Assembly: GCF_030325625.1 (NCBI RefSeq)
Contig: NZ_JACAIS010000003.1
Span: 248,001 to 312,000 of the forward strand
From: Sphingobacterium sp. N143
Lineage (GTDB): Bacteria > Bacteroidota > Bacteroidia > Sphingobacteriales > Sphingobacteriaceae
DNA length: 64,000 bases
Reading direction: 5' to 3'
Position numbers and translations under genes: made by a program. The notes beneath the pieces are model-generated. The model saw only the letters and a list, made by a program, of their open reading frames with translations, was not told where the DNA came from and did not search any database. This document shows, piece by piece, positions 40,301 to 48,550 of this stretch. Every line of letters begins with the position of its first letter. The stretch's first letter is position 1.

Positions 40301-40440
40301 TGCTGAATAACACGTTGAATAGCTGTATGCACATTTTTCGTAGGATTTAATGCCATGGACAATCCCGGAGACAAAAATAGCGCCATTGAGGCATAGGGAA
40401 TAAATGTACATGGGCTTCTTCTGAAAAGCTTGGATTTCAT
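37336..40440 (-). CDS. SusC/RagA-family TonB-dependent transporter (pair 2)
   Basis: Outer-membrane transporter of 1034 residues. After an unusual N-terminus of about 50 residues come the regulatory-like domain (MKGVVVNQDHAFIQGVSISVKG), MDEVVVVGYGTQKKSDLTGSV, the plug with DPLYVVDGFPG and TAIYGSRGANGVIMITTKKG, and a barrel ending YTVGLNVRF. It pairs with the SusD that follows. A 307-base region lies between it and the divergent regulator gene at 40748. Confidence 0.93.
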   Translation of the reverse strand: MKSKLFRRSPCTFIPYASMALFLSPGLSMALNPTKNVHTAIQRVIQQEVEMKGVVVNQDHAFIQGVSISVKGASGHSTQTNEKGEFTLKVPVNATLIFSSIGYTGQEIKLTAGQRVIQVTLQSNESVMDEVVVVGYGTQKKSDLTGSVSSINANQINAFPLAGTAQALQGRAPGVSVTSTNGEPGKAPRVRVRGGTSINASSDPLYVVDGFPGSSAPAPEDVESIEVLKDASATAIYGSRGANGVIMITTKKGRSGKPVIELNNSFASQKVGKRLNLLNASEFASYINDTYLNAGNTNLPFPDPESLGEGTDWQDLIFRNGNQLNNQISISGGSDNVKYYTSVNHFGQKGTVINSDFRRLSGNSNLEMKVSDRIKIGTRLMFNRNKLNGVRTQESSSGTTGAGVISAALRFEPTQGVYDEEGNYTLKQFGDPHDNPVAVATERENEVVTDLFQGNGFVELGILKNLIFRSTFGVQVSNQRTGSYVSKELVEGRNFGGVGSIAAHKNTNFINENFLTYTQTFHEDHNLNAMAGYSYQSSRNEIWQSNNRNFISDSFSYWNLGAGSNYQNASSNLEDWIMSSFYGRLNYNYKNRYFITATGRYDGSSKFGENNKWAFFPSGALAWNVSQEPFMESLTWLSNLKLRTSYGETGNSEIGSYQSLARFSPTLTTMDGNPVNAVRPTNVANPNLTWETTKQTDAGLDIGILKSRINLSIDYYYKKTINLLYQVPLPLYSGFTTALQNVGSVQNKGWEFGLQTTNLNGVLNWKTDFNISFNRNKILQLPGGEIRYNTIPGHMLSTDSQLLREGEVLGAFFGWVTDGIYQQGDDFSAQPNKKPGDLRYKDLFGRDANNQLISGADGVVNADDRTIIGNPNPDFTFGFNNDFKYKNFDLNIFMQGSYGNDMLNITRMELDWMAGKGNATKDALRRWTPTNTHTDVPRASSANNPEVSSRWVEDGSYLRLKNLALGYNFSAESLEKIHLKYLRIYVSAQNIWTWTNYTGFDPEVSYQDSNRNIGLDYMGYPNIKSYTVGLNVRF

Positions 40441-40478
40441 AATTATAATTTGTTTAGCGTTTTTTGGTTTACGTTTTT

Positions 40479-40520
40479 AATTGGAGGCTCACGTATTGAG
40501 CAATACGTATCCTCCCAATT
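40479..40520 (-). other. Leader hairpin upstream of susC pair 2
   Basis: Nested inverted repeats: AATTGG/CCAATT and GGAGG/CCTCC form the outer stem, with one unpaired base, and ACGTATT/AATACGT (40491-40497, 40502-40508) the inner stem. The structure ends 39 bases before the susC start. It has no T-run on either strand, so it is not a normal terminator. It could be an mRNA leader structure or a binding site. The promoter was not found with certainty; CCAAGGTA at 40573-40580 is one base off a minus-strand -7 box. Confidence 0.4.
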
Positions 40521-40692
40521 CCATTTTAAAGATTGATTAAGTCATTGTCAGTTTTATTTGGTTATTTCAATTCCAAGGTAATTAAAAAACGAGCAGTCTT
40601 CAATGAAATGAACTTAAAAAATACGCAAACGATTTCGACTATTTCATTAAAAAAGACAGGTAAAAAAGCTACTTTCAGTAGTCTCCCTATTG

Positions 40693-40710
40693 GCAAATTA
40701 TCGAATTTGC
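40693..40710. promoter_or_regulatory. Palindrome in the divergent regulator/susC region
   Basis: GCAAATT-ATCG-AATTTGC, a perfect 7-base inverted repeat with a 4-base spacer, 37 bases before the regulator start at 40748. It is a possible operator for either direction. It occurs once, so this is weak support. Nothing else stands out in the 40441-40747 gap apart from the leader hairpin. Confidence 0.3.
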
Positions 40711-40747
40711 GATAAAATCGATATATTGCCATTCAAATCAATGTGAA

Positions 40748-43648
40748 GTGAGTGAGTCAATGACATCAAAAAAATATAGTTATGTCTATATCTTTTGGTT
40801 TTTTTGTGCCATTTTATTATTCAACGGGTACCCTGGCCATTGCCAGACAATCATACCTACGGGTACACCTTTTGTAAAACAGTACAAAAAGAATCAATAC
40901 AAAGCGGGAAATCAAAACTGGTCATTAGCCGTTGACCATGATGGACGAATCTATAGCGCTAATACAGAAGGACTCTTACGCTTTGATGGACAATATTGGC
41001 GCATACATCCGTTACCGAATCATTCCACGGTGCGTAGTGTCGCTATCGGTAAAGATGGAAAGGTTTATACCGGAGGACAGGGTGAGTTTGGCTATTGGAC
41101 AACAAAGGCCTTTGGAGACATGACCTATCATAGTCTCTCAAATCTAGTTAAAGACAAGATTTATTTTCCAAATGAAGAAATATGGAAAATCATTGTTGAA
41201 GATCATCGTGTTTTTTTTCATACTTTCTCAAAATCATATATCTGGGAAAACAATACCATAAAAACGCTTACAGCCGATGGAGAACCTTTTCTTTTCCCGC
41301 ATCAGTTCAATAAGCAATTGTTTTTTGAGCAACTGCCTAGTGGGCTGCATGAATTCAAACAAGGAAAACTAATTCCTGTCAAAGGAAAAGAGGTCCTTAA
41401 GGGCAAAAATATATTGGCCATATTACCTTTTGACAAAAACAGGTCGCTGATCGCCACTTCACATGATGGGCTATATCAGATGGATGTCAAGGGCGATATT
41501 TTCCCATGGCCTGTGCCGGCAACCTCAATCTTAAGGCAGTCCCAAATCAATAACGGAATTTATTTATTTGATGGGCAATATGCATTTGGAACAATCCAAA
41601 ATGGTGTCATTATCATCAATAAAAAAGGAGAAGTAATCCAGCATATCAATAAGAACAATGGACTCCAAAACAACACAGTCCTCAGTATTACAAAAGACAA
41701 ACAACAAAACATCTGGGTTGGATTAGATAATGGAATTGATCGGATTGAAATCAATTCTCCATTATCTTTTTACACAGACTTAGCGGGTAAAATTGGTACC
41801 GTTTATACATCGACTATATATCAAGGAAAAATTTACCTAGGAACCAATAAAGGACTGTTTGTGAGTGACTGGAATGGTTTAAATAATTACAATTCGTTAA
41901 ATTTTTCTCAGATTCCAAATTCCAATGGCCAGGTTTGGACCTTAGCAATATTTGGTGGTGAATTAATATGTGGACACAACGAAGGCACGTTCAAATTAGT
42001 CAATGGAAATCTCGAAAAAATTTCACAGATCACGGGCGGATGGATATTCAAACCTATCTTTGGAACACGAAATATTCTTCAAGGAAATTATACCGGTTTG
42101 TCTCAATTTATCTTTGATGGAACTCACTTACGATTCATTCAACAGTTTCCAACAATTAAAGAACCGGTCCGGTTTCTGGCACAAAAAGACAGTCATTCTT
42201 TTTGGATCGGGGATTGGGGCAAAGTTCAACTAATTGACTTTGATCCAAGCTTTCAACAGGTTCGGCTTCAGTCTTCTTCTTTACAGGACAGTCTTGCATC
42301 AAAAAGAAGATTCACGGGAATCTATACCCTAGAAAACAACTTAGTATTTGCCACTGACAGTGGCTTTATGCAATTTGATAATATTGTCAAGAAGTTCAGT
42401 TATGCCCACGAATTAAACACTCAGTTAGGTAGTTATAAAAAATCAAATAAAATTATACCGATCAATACCAACAGTTATTGGTTTATTCAAAAGACTAAAA
42501 TTGCCAAAGTAGACTTTGACAGTAAAGGTAACCTGAAAATTGATTCTAACCTACTCAGTCCATTACAGGATCGGATGATGAGCAACTATGAGAATATCCT
42601 ACCTATAGAAAATCAATATTACCTGATCGGTCTAGATGACGGCTTTGCCATCTATAGACATACCGATCAGGATCTTAAACATGTACTGCCTCCACCACAA
42701 ATTGCCCAGCTGACCAACTTGACCACAGGTCATACAATCATACCCAATGCCGAGCTCAGACTGGCATCATCGGACAACAATCTTCGAATCAGTTTTTCCA
42801 GCCCGTATTATTCATCTTCGCCCCTGCAATACCAATATTACCTGGAAGGATATTCAGATAAATGGTCCGATTGGAGTGAAATTGCCTATCAAGATTTCAC
42901 CAATCTTCCATATGGTGATTTCCAGATAAAAATAAGAGCAAAAACCAGTACAGGATTGATGTCCGAAATACAAACCTTATCTTTCACGATCAAATATCCA
43001 TGGTATTTGTCTTGGTTTGCCAAAGTTCTCTATGCGCTGGCAACCTTACTCTTTATTTACTTCGTTTATAGGATTAATCTTCAAAGGGAGCGAAAAAGAC
43101 AATTTCAGGTAAAACGAAAATGGCTGGAAGAAAAGAAAATCGCCCTGGAAAGAGAAACGGAGCAAAAGGAGAAGGAATGGATTAAATTAAAGAATCAACA
43201 ATTAGAGGATCAACTTCAGCTTAAGAATAAGGAATTGGCTAATGCGGCTCTCAATATCGTTTATAAAAATGAGATGCTAAACAACCTTCACGATGAGCTC
43301 AAGCAGCTCAAGGATGCAGATGGTAATAAATTGAGCTCCGATGAATTGAAGAAAATAAATAAGCTCATTGAGGATGCACATAATGACGATCGCGATTGGC
43401 ACATTTTTGAAAGAAGCTTTAATGAATCGCATGAAAATTTCTTTAAAAAGCTGAAGCAGGAGTTCCCCGATCTTGTGCCTAATGATTTAAAACTATGTGC
43501 TTATTTGCGGCTCAATATGTCGAGTAAAGAGATCGCATCTCTCCTTAACATCAGCACTAGAGGTGTTGAAATCAGACGCTATCGATTACGCAAAAAATTG
43601 GGTATTCCTACAGATAAAAACCTCTCCGAATTTCTAATGGAACGTTAA
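40748..43648 (+). CDS. Membrane-spanning propeller sensor with cytoplasmic LuxR-type HTH
   Basis: Regulator of 966 residues. Signal peptide (to about 33), periplasmic propeller repeats (about 50-640, such as NIWVGLDNGIDRIEI), a Y_Y_Y domain (about 680-750), one membrane helix (752-776), a long charged coiled coil (about 777-850) and a C-terminal LuxR-like HTH (about 905-966, NMSSKEIASLLNISTRGVEIRRYRLRKKLG). It has no histidine kinase or receiver, so ligand binding outside is probably passed directly to DNA binding at the membrane, as in SusR-like regulators. It lies just upstream of the beta-glucan PUL on the same strand and is divergent from susC pair 2; the former is the more likely target. 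MTSKKYS, four codons in, is an alternative start. Confidence 0.85.
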   Translation: MSESMTSKKYSYVYIFWFFCAILLFNGYPGHCQTIIPTGTPFVKQYKKNQYKAGNQNWSLAVDHDGRIYSANTEGLLRFDGQYWRIHPLPNHSTVRSVAIGKDGKVYTGGQGEFGYWTTKAFGDMTYHSLSNLVKDKIYFPNEEIWKIIVEDHRVFFHTFSKSYIWENNTIKTLTADGEPFLFPHQFNKQLFFEQLPSGLHEFKQGKLIPVKGKEVLKGKNILAILPFDKNRSLIATSHDGLYQMDVKGDIFPWPVPATSILRQSQINNGIYLFDGQYAFGTIQNGVIIINKKGEVIQHINKNNGLQNNTVLSITKDKQQNIWVGLDNGIDRIEINSPLSFYTDLAGKIGTVYTSTIYQGKIYLGTNKGLFVSDWNGLNNYNSLNFSQIPNSNGQVWTLAIFGGELICGHNEGTFKLVNGNLEKISQITGGWIFKPIFGTRNILQGNYTGLSQFIFDGTHLRFIQQFPTIKEPVRFLAQKDSHSFWIGDWGKVQLIDFDPSFQQVRLQSSSLQDSLASKRRFTGIYTLENNLVFATDSGFMQFDNIVKKFSYAHELNTQLGSYKKSNKIIPINTNSYWFIQKTKIAKVDFDSKGNLKIDSNLLSPLQDRMMSNYENILPIENQYYLIGLDDGFAIYRHTDQDLKHVLPPPQIAQLTNLTTGHTIIPNAELRLASSDNNLRISFSSPYYSSSPLQYQYYLEGYSDKWSDWSEIAYQDFTNLPYGDFQIKIRAKTSTGLMSEIQTLSFTIKYPWYLSWFAKVLYALATLLFIYFVYRINLQRERKRQFQVKRKWLEEKKIALERETEQKEKEWIKLKNQQLEDQLQLKNKELANAALNIVYKNEMLNNLHDELKQLKDADGNKLSSDELKKINKLIEDAHNDDRDWHIFERSFNESHENFFKKLKQEFPDLVPNDLKLCAYLRLNMSSKEIASLLNISTRGVEIRRYRLRKKLGIPTDKNLSEFLMER

Positions 43649-43679
43649 ATTTCAGCTACTTGGACTACATCATTACCAC

Positions 43680-43724
43680 ACAAAGCCTTTAGTGTATCAA
43701 TCACACTAAAGGCTTTGTTTTTTG
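43680..43724 (+). terminator. Intrinsic terminator of the regulator gene
   Basis: A 16-bp stem starting at 43680 (ACAAAGCCTTTAGTGT) and closing at 43718, with a 7-base loop, followed by six T. It lies 32 bases after the regulator stop and separates it from the SusC-led operon. Confidence 0.85.
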
Positions 43725-43830
43725 GTGTAAAATCAAGAAATAAACAATTCATTAACAAAATTTTAGGTCACAAATTGAATTTAAGTGAGAAACTTCCTTT
43801 TTAGTGTAGTAGTGATGTGAAAATGTTAAA

Positions 43831-43863
43831 TTTTGGCAAAGTTACACTACATCAACATATTTG
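43831..43863 (+). promoter_or_regulatory. Promoter of the beta-glucan PUL
   Basis: TTTTG (43831-43835), 20 bases, CATATTTG (43856-43863); the same -7 variant as in the NAD operon. Transcription should start near 43870, about 46 bases before the susC ATG. TAGTGTA (43802-43808) and TACACTA (43843-43849) form an inverted repeat that straddles the -33 element and could be the regulator site. Confidence 0.5.
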
Positions 43864-43915
43864 CTGAAGGGAATAACCAACTGAATTATTTTAAACAAAC
43901 ACAAAACTTTACGAT

Positions 43916-46900
43916 ATGAGGAATCTATCCGCATTATTTTTGACATCCATGGTGGTCTCCGTTGCCTATGGACAAACTTCTATACAAGGAGTGGTCAAAG
44001 ATGGTTCCAGTATGACATCTATACCTGGGGTCACAGTTAGTATCAAGGGGAAACCAGCATCAACAAAAACCGACGCAACGGGAAAATTTCAGATCAACGC
44101 CTCTCCTACTGATTCTTTGGTCTTCAATTTTCTTGGCTATCGTTCGCAGACAGTATACATTGGAAGTCAAACGCAACTCAGTGTTTTCTTAGAGAATGAA
44201 AATCAAGCTTTGGAGGAAGTTGTCGTAATTGGTTATGGTACACAAAAAAAAGCTGATCTCACGGGCTCCATCAGTTCATTAAAATCAGTAGATATTACAA
44301 AACAACCAGCGATGTCAGCCATGCAGTCCATCCAGGGTAAAGCTGCGGGTTTAAACATTGTGGCCAATGAGGCTCCAGGCTCTTCTCCAAACGTTATCAT
44401 CAGGGGGCTAGGCACTGCTTTAGGAGGACGGAATCCATTGTATATCGTTGATGGAATTGCGCAAACAGATATCAATAATATCAATCCTTCCGACATTGAA
44501 TCAATGGATGTATTAAAAGATGCTTCTTCTGCATCCATCTATGGCTTGAGAGCGGCAAACGGTGTCATCATTGTAACGACAAAAAAAGGAAAAGCAGGAA
44601 CAGTCAGCATTAATTATGAAAGCTATGCTGGGCTAAAAACAGTTCTCAATAAAGTGAAAATGGCAAACGCCTCTCAGTTTGCGCAGTACGCAAATGAATA
44701 CTGGACCTCAACTGGCGATCCATTCCGCTTAGCAGCACAACAAACTTATGATACAGATTGGTATGATGAATTATTGAAAACAGGATCCGTCTTTAATAAT
44801 TCCGTCAATATTTCTGGTGGCTCTGAGAAAATCGACTATTTTGTATCTGCGAACAATTTCACTGAGAATGGTATATTGGATGGTTCAAAATATGTGCGTA
44901 ATACAATACGCAACAACAATGTTTACAAATTTCTAAATAACAGACTTAAATTCAGTCAAAACCTGAATCTTACATTAACAAATGCTACCCCAAAACCATA
45001 TGGGGCATTCAATACTGCCTATCGACAAGCACCAATTATGCCCGTGCGTTACGATAACGGTAGGTATGCTACAGGATATTACAATCAAAATACAGGTATT
45101 GGAGGTATAGTTGGAGGGCCAGGTGATGTCATTGCTAAGTTAAATGATGAAGGCAACCCATTATATGAAGTTCTACGTCAAAACGAAAAAATAAATACGC
45201 TCCGTCTTCAAGGCAGCTTTGAAGGCGAATTTAAAATAACTGATTACCTGAAAATTAACTCACGCATCGGAGGTAATAAATTTTATTCCAAACAACGAAT
45301 ATTCACGAATATCAAGGACCGTTGGCTAAATGCAAACCCACAAAAAACAGATGCTGATTTTGCAAAAAATAAAGCTGCATCTCCCGAAGATATTCAATTT
45401 GCAAACAATAGCTTAAACTATGTTGATCTAGAACAATTCCGTTGGTCATGGGAGAACTTCTTAACATTCAATAAAACGTTTGATAAACATACTATTGAAG
45501 CTGTATTGGGTATGTCCCGTGAAAAGTATGATATTAATAGCATGAGCAGTATGACCGGTTATGATGTACCTGATAAAGAACAATACTGGAATATCAATCT
45601 TGCAAATAATACACAAGGTGCAGATTACGATCGTATTGCCTTACAGACCTATTATACACCTAGGGCACTTGCATCTTACTTTGGACGTATTCAATATAAC
45701 TATGATAGCAAATACTATTTAACGGCGACTTTGCGTCGTGACGGTTCCAGTGTATTTCGCAATACAGGAAAATATTGGGGTACCTTCCCATCAGTCGGAC
45801 TGGGCTGGACAGTAACCAATGAAGATTTTATGAAAGACGTAAATTGGATTAATTTACTGAAAGTCAGAGGAAACTGGGGTAAATTAGGGAACCAAGACAT
45901 TCCATTAAATGTGTCAACTATTTTACAAAGCCCTGAAAGCTCAAATTATAACTATGTGTTTGGGCCAGAACAAAATATGGTATTTGGAAGTGCATATGGC
46001 ACACCAGCGAAAAACCTAAGTTGGGAAGTTACAGAGGAAACAGGAGCAGGATTAGATTTTGCATTTCTAAACAACAACCTTTCAGGTTCGATAGATTATT
46101 ACCATAAGATGAATACGAATGCCATCTTATTGGTAACCCCAACTTATACCTCACCCTATGAGGATAAATTCTATGATCATGGTGCTAAAATTCTGAATCA
46201 AGGTGTCGAGGTTGCCTTAAACTGGAACAAATCTATTTCACCTGACTTCAGTTATACAGTCGGTGTAAATTATGCTTATAATAAAAATACAGTGAAGGAA
46301 GTAAAACCTGCTTATGACGGAGATCAGGGAGGGAGCCTGAACAATGGTGAATTAACGAAACAGCTGCGTGTTGGTCAACCGATATACGGTTGGTGGATGT
46401 ATGAAACAAATGGCGTATTCCAAGATGAAGAAGATGTTCAAAACTACCCTTCGAACGGTCCTGCTAAACCAGGATACCTTAAATTTAAAGACCAAAATGA
46501 AGATGGGATCATTGATACGCGAGACCGTGTTTTCTTCGGTTCATTTTTACCAACATCTACTTACGGCATCAATATCGGAATTAATTACAAAGCTATTGAT
46601 TTTAACTTATCAGGATATGGTGTCTCAGGGAATAAAGTATACAATGGATTAAGAAGTGCCCGCATGAATGCTGGACAAAATGTTGATTTAGAGACTTTTG
46701 AAAACAGATGGACCCCTGAAAATCCTACAAATGCACATCCAGGATCAGATAGATCATATTTGCCATCAAATTATTATTTAGAGTCTGGAAGCTATTTCCG
46801 TATCAACAACATTACATTGGGGTACACCTTTAATAATTTATATAGCTCAAAATCAAAATTACGTTTGTATGTAACAGCTCAGAACCCATTCATGTTTACC

Positions 46901-47023
46901 AACTATAGTGGTTTCTCCCCAGAGTTGGCAGGGGATGGAAGTCCAAATCTGACATCGGGAATTGAACTGTCAGCATATCCAACTACACGTAATTTCCTTT
47001 TTGGACTCAACATGCAATTTTAA
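43916..47023 (+). CDS. SusC/RagA-family TonB-dependent transporter (beta-glucan PUL)
   Basis: Outer-membrane transporter of 1035 residues. Signal peptide of about 19 residues, regulatory-like domain (SIQGVVKDGSSMTSIPGVTVSIKG), LEEVVVIGYGTQKKADLTGSI, plug with NPLYIVDGIAQ and ASIYGLRAANGVIIVTTKKG, and a barrel ending NFLFGLNMQF. It is the first gene of the plus-strand PUL with susD, GH144 and GH3, so its cargo is probably beta-1,2-linked glucooligosaccharide. Confidence 0.93.
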   Translation: MRNLSALFLTSMVVSVAYGQTSIQGVVKDGSSMTSIPGVTVSIKGKPASTKTDATGKFQINASPTDSLVFNFLGYRSQTVYIGSQTQLSVFLENENQALEEVVVIGYGTQKKADLTGSISSLKSVDITKQPAMSAMQSIQGKAAGLNIVANEAPGSSPNVIIRGLGTALGGRNPLYIVDGIAQTDINNINPSDIESMDVLKDASSASIYGLRAANGVIIVTTKKGKAGTVSINYESYAGLKTVLNKVKMANASQFAQYANEYWTSTGDPFRLAAQQTYDTDWYDELLKTGSVFNNSVNISGGSEKIDYFVSANNFTENGILDGSKYVRNTIRNNNVYKFLNNRLKFSQNLNLTLTNATPKPYGAFNTAYRQAPIMPVRYDNGRYATGYYNQNTGIGGIVGGPGDVIAKLNDEGNPLYEVLRQNEKINTLRLQGSFEGEFKITDYLKINSRIGGNKFYSKQRIFTNIKDRWLNANPQKTDADFAKNKAASPEDIQFANNSLNYVDLEQFRWSWENFLTFNKTFDKHTIEAVLGMSREKYDINSMSSMTGYDVPDKEQYWNINLANNTQGADYDRIALQTYYTPRALASYFGRIQYNYDSKYYLTATLRRDGSSVFRNTGKYWGTFPSVGLGWTVTNEDFMKDVNWINLLKVRGNWGKLGNQDIPLNVSTILQSPESSNYNYVFGPEQNMVFGSAYGTPAKNLSWEVTEETGAGLDFAFLNNNLSGSIDYYHKMNTNAILLVTPTYTSPYEDKFYDHGAKILNQGVEVALNWNKSISPDFSYTVGVNYAYNKNTVKEVKPAYDGDQGGSLNNGELTKQLRVGQPIYGWWMYETNGVFQDEEDVQNYPSNGPAKPGYLKFKDQNEDGIIDTRDRVFFGSFLPTSTYGINIGINYKAIDFNLSGYGVSGNKVYNGLRSARMNAGQNVDLETFENRWTPENPTNAHPGSDRSYLPSNYYLESGSYFRINNITLGYTFNNLYSSKSKLRLYVTAQNPFMFTNYSGFSPELAGDGSPNLTSGIELSAYPTTRNFLFGLNMQF

Positions 47024-47042
47024 TCTCTAAACTTTGATCAAA

Positions 47043-48473
47043 ATGAAAATTAACAAACTATATATCGCAATCCTTCTGAGTGCTGGGGTTGCCCTGCAAT
47101 CTTGCAAAGACAATAGTTTTCTCGATGTTCCATCGAAAGAACGTGTAGAAGCCGAAGATAGTGAGACGATAAATACCCCTGAACAGTTTGTCAATGGTAT
47201 CTATGGTATGTTTACCGATTGGGATTACGCGTTTTCCTTTTTAGGTGTCACAGAAATGCTTTCGGATAATGCGGATAAGGGAAGTTCCGCTACTGATGCT
47301 GGTGGTGATAAATTATTACTTGACAACTTAACTTATACATCAACAGCTGGATCATTTCAGTCAATGTGGATACGTTGGTATAAATCTATCGGACGTGCAA
47401 CACAAGCAATTGATTATACAGAGAAGTTTGGATTAACTGATGATGCATACAAAAACAGGTTAATTGGTGAAGCTAGGTTTTTAAGAGCACTAAATTACTT
47501 CTACCTCGTTCGGGGCTGGGGAGATATTCCTATTCAGGAACGTGATTTAATCAAAAGAGAACCGGCATCAGAAGTATATACTTATATTGAAGCTGATTTA
47601 CAATTTGCTATTGACCATCTTCCTACAAAATCTGCCTATGCAGCAAAAGATCTGGGTAGAGCTACAAAAGGAGCAGCACAGGGTTTATTAGCAAAAGTAT
47701 ACCTCTACCAAAGTAAATGGCAGCAGGCATTTGATATGGCCAAAACCGTAATCACGTCCGGTGATTATAGTCTTGAACCTGATTATGCAACAATCTGGCG
47801 CTTGGCTGGAGAAAATGGCCGTGAATCCCTGTTTGAATGGCAAGCACGGGGATCTTCTATCGCACATGGTATTCAGCAATATAGCCAGGTACAAGCTCCG
47901 CGTGGAGGGGCCGTCAATTTAGGCTGGGGCTTCAATATCCCAAGTAAGAATTTACTGGATGCTTTCAATGCTGAAAAGGACAATATCCGTCGTGATGCCA
48001 CCATTATTTTCCGAGGTGAAACGCTCTATGATGGCCGCGTTATTGACAATGGTGTGGAAAATCCAATGTACAACGAAAAAGCGTATTCTTCTGCCAATGG
48101 CGGAGCAAGCGATACGGATAAAAATGTACGTTACCTTCGTCTGGGTGAAATTTACCTCATCCTCGCAGAGGCAGCAAATGAACTAGGGAACAGTAATGAA
48201 GCATTGGATGCATTAAATGCCATCCGTACGCGTGTAAAATTACCAAACATTACCGTAACTGACCAGGCACAGCTCCGTCAGCTCATCTGGAAAGAACGTC
48301 GCCTTGAGCTTGCCTTTGAACATGACCGCTGGTTTGACTTGGTGCGTACCAAACAGGCTAAGGCTGCCATGGCTGCTGACGGAAAAACATTCCAGGAAAA
48401 AATGTTCTTATTTCCAATTCCTGAAAATCAACGTATTCAAACACCAGAAATGCCTCAAAATCCAGGTTGGTAA
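47043..48473 (+). CDS. SusD/RagB-family lipoprotein (beta-glucan PUL)
   Basis: Lipoprotein of 476 residues from ATG 47043 (MKINKLYIA); an in-frame ATG three codons earlier is less likely. Lipobox VALQSCKDN, then FLDVPSKERVEAED, the RFLRALNYFYLVRGWGDIPI helix and IWKERRLELAFEHDRWFDLVRT near the C-terminus. It lies 19 bases after susC. A stem-loop follows the stop before the next gene. Confidence 0.92.
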   Translation: MKINKLYIAILLSAGVALQSCKDNSFLDVPSKERVEAEDSETINTPEQFVNGIYGMFTDWDYAFSFLGVTEMLSDNADKGSSATDAGGDKLLLDNLTYTSTAGSFQSMWIRWYKSIGRATQAIDYTEKFGLTDDAYKNRLIGEARFLRALNYFYLVRGWGDIPIQERDLIKREPASEVYTYIEADLQFAIDHLPTKSAYAAKDLGRATKGAAQGLLAKVYLYQSKWQQAFDMAKTVITSGDYSLEPDYATIWRLAGENGRESLFEWQARGSSIAHGIQQYSQVQAPRGGAVNLGWGFNIPSKNLLDAFNAEKDNIRRDATIIFRGETLYDGRVIDNGVENPMYNEKAYSSANGGASDTDKNVRYLRLGEIYLILAEAANELGNSNEALDALNAIRTRVKLPNITVTDQAQLRQLIWKERRLELAFEHDRWFDLVRTKQAKAAMAADGKTFQEKMFLFPIPENQRIQTPEMPQNPGW

Positions 48474-48493
48474 TACACACAAACTATAACCCC

Positions 48494-48521
48494 GTCCAAA
48501 CGGACTCAGCGCCGTTTGGAC
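48494..48521 (+). terminator. Stem-loop between susD and GH144
   Basis: A perfect 10-bp stem GTCCAAACGG/CCGTTTGGAC with an 8-base loop, followed by ATTTTCT. The T-run is weak, so it is more likely a partial terminator or an RNA-stabilising structure that lowers enzyme expression relative to the susCD genes. Confidence 0.55.
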
Positions 48522-48550
48522 ATTTTCTAAGATTCTAAACAAAACTATCC

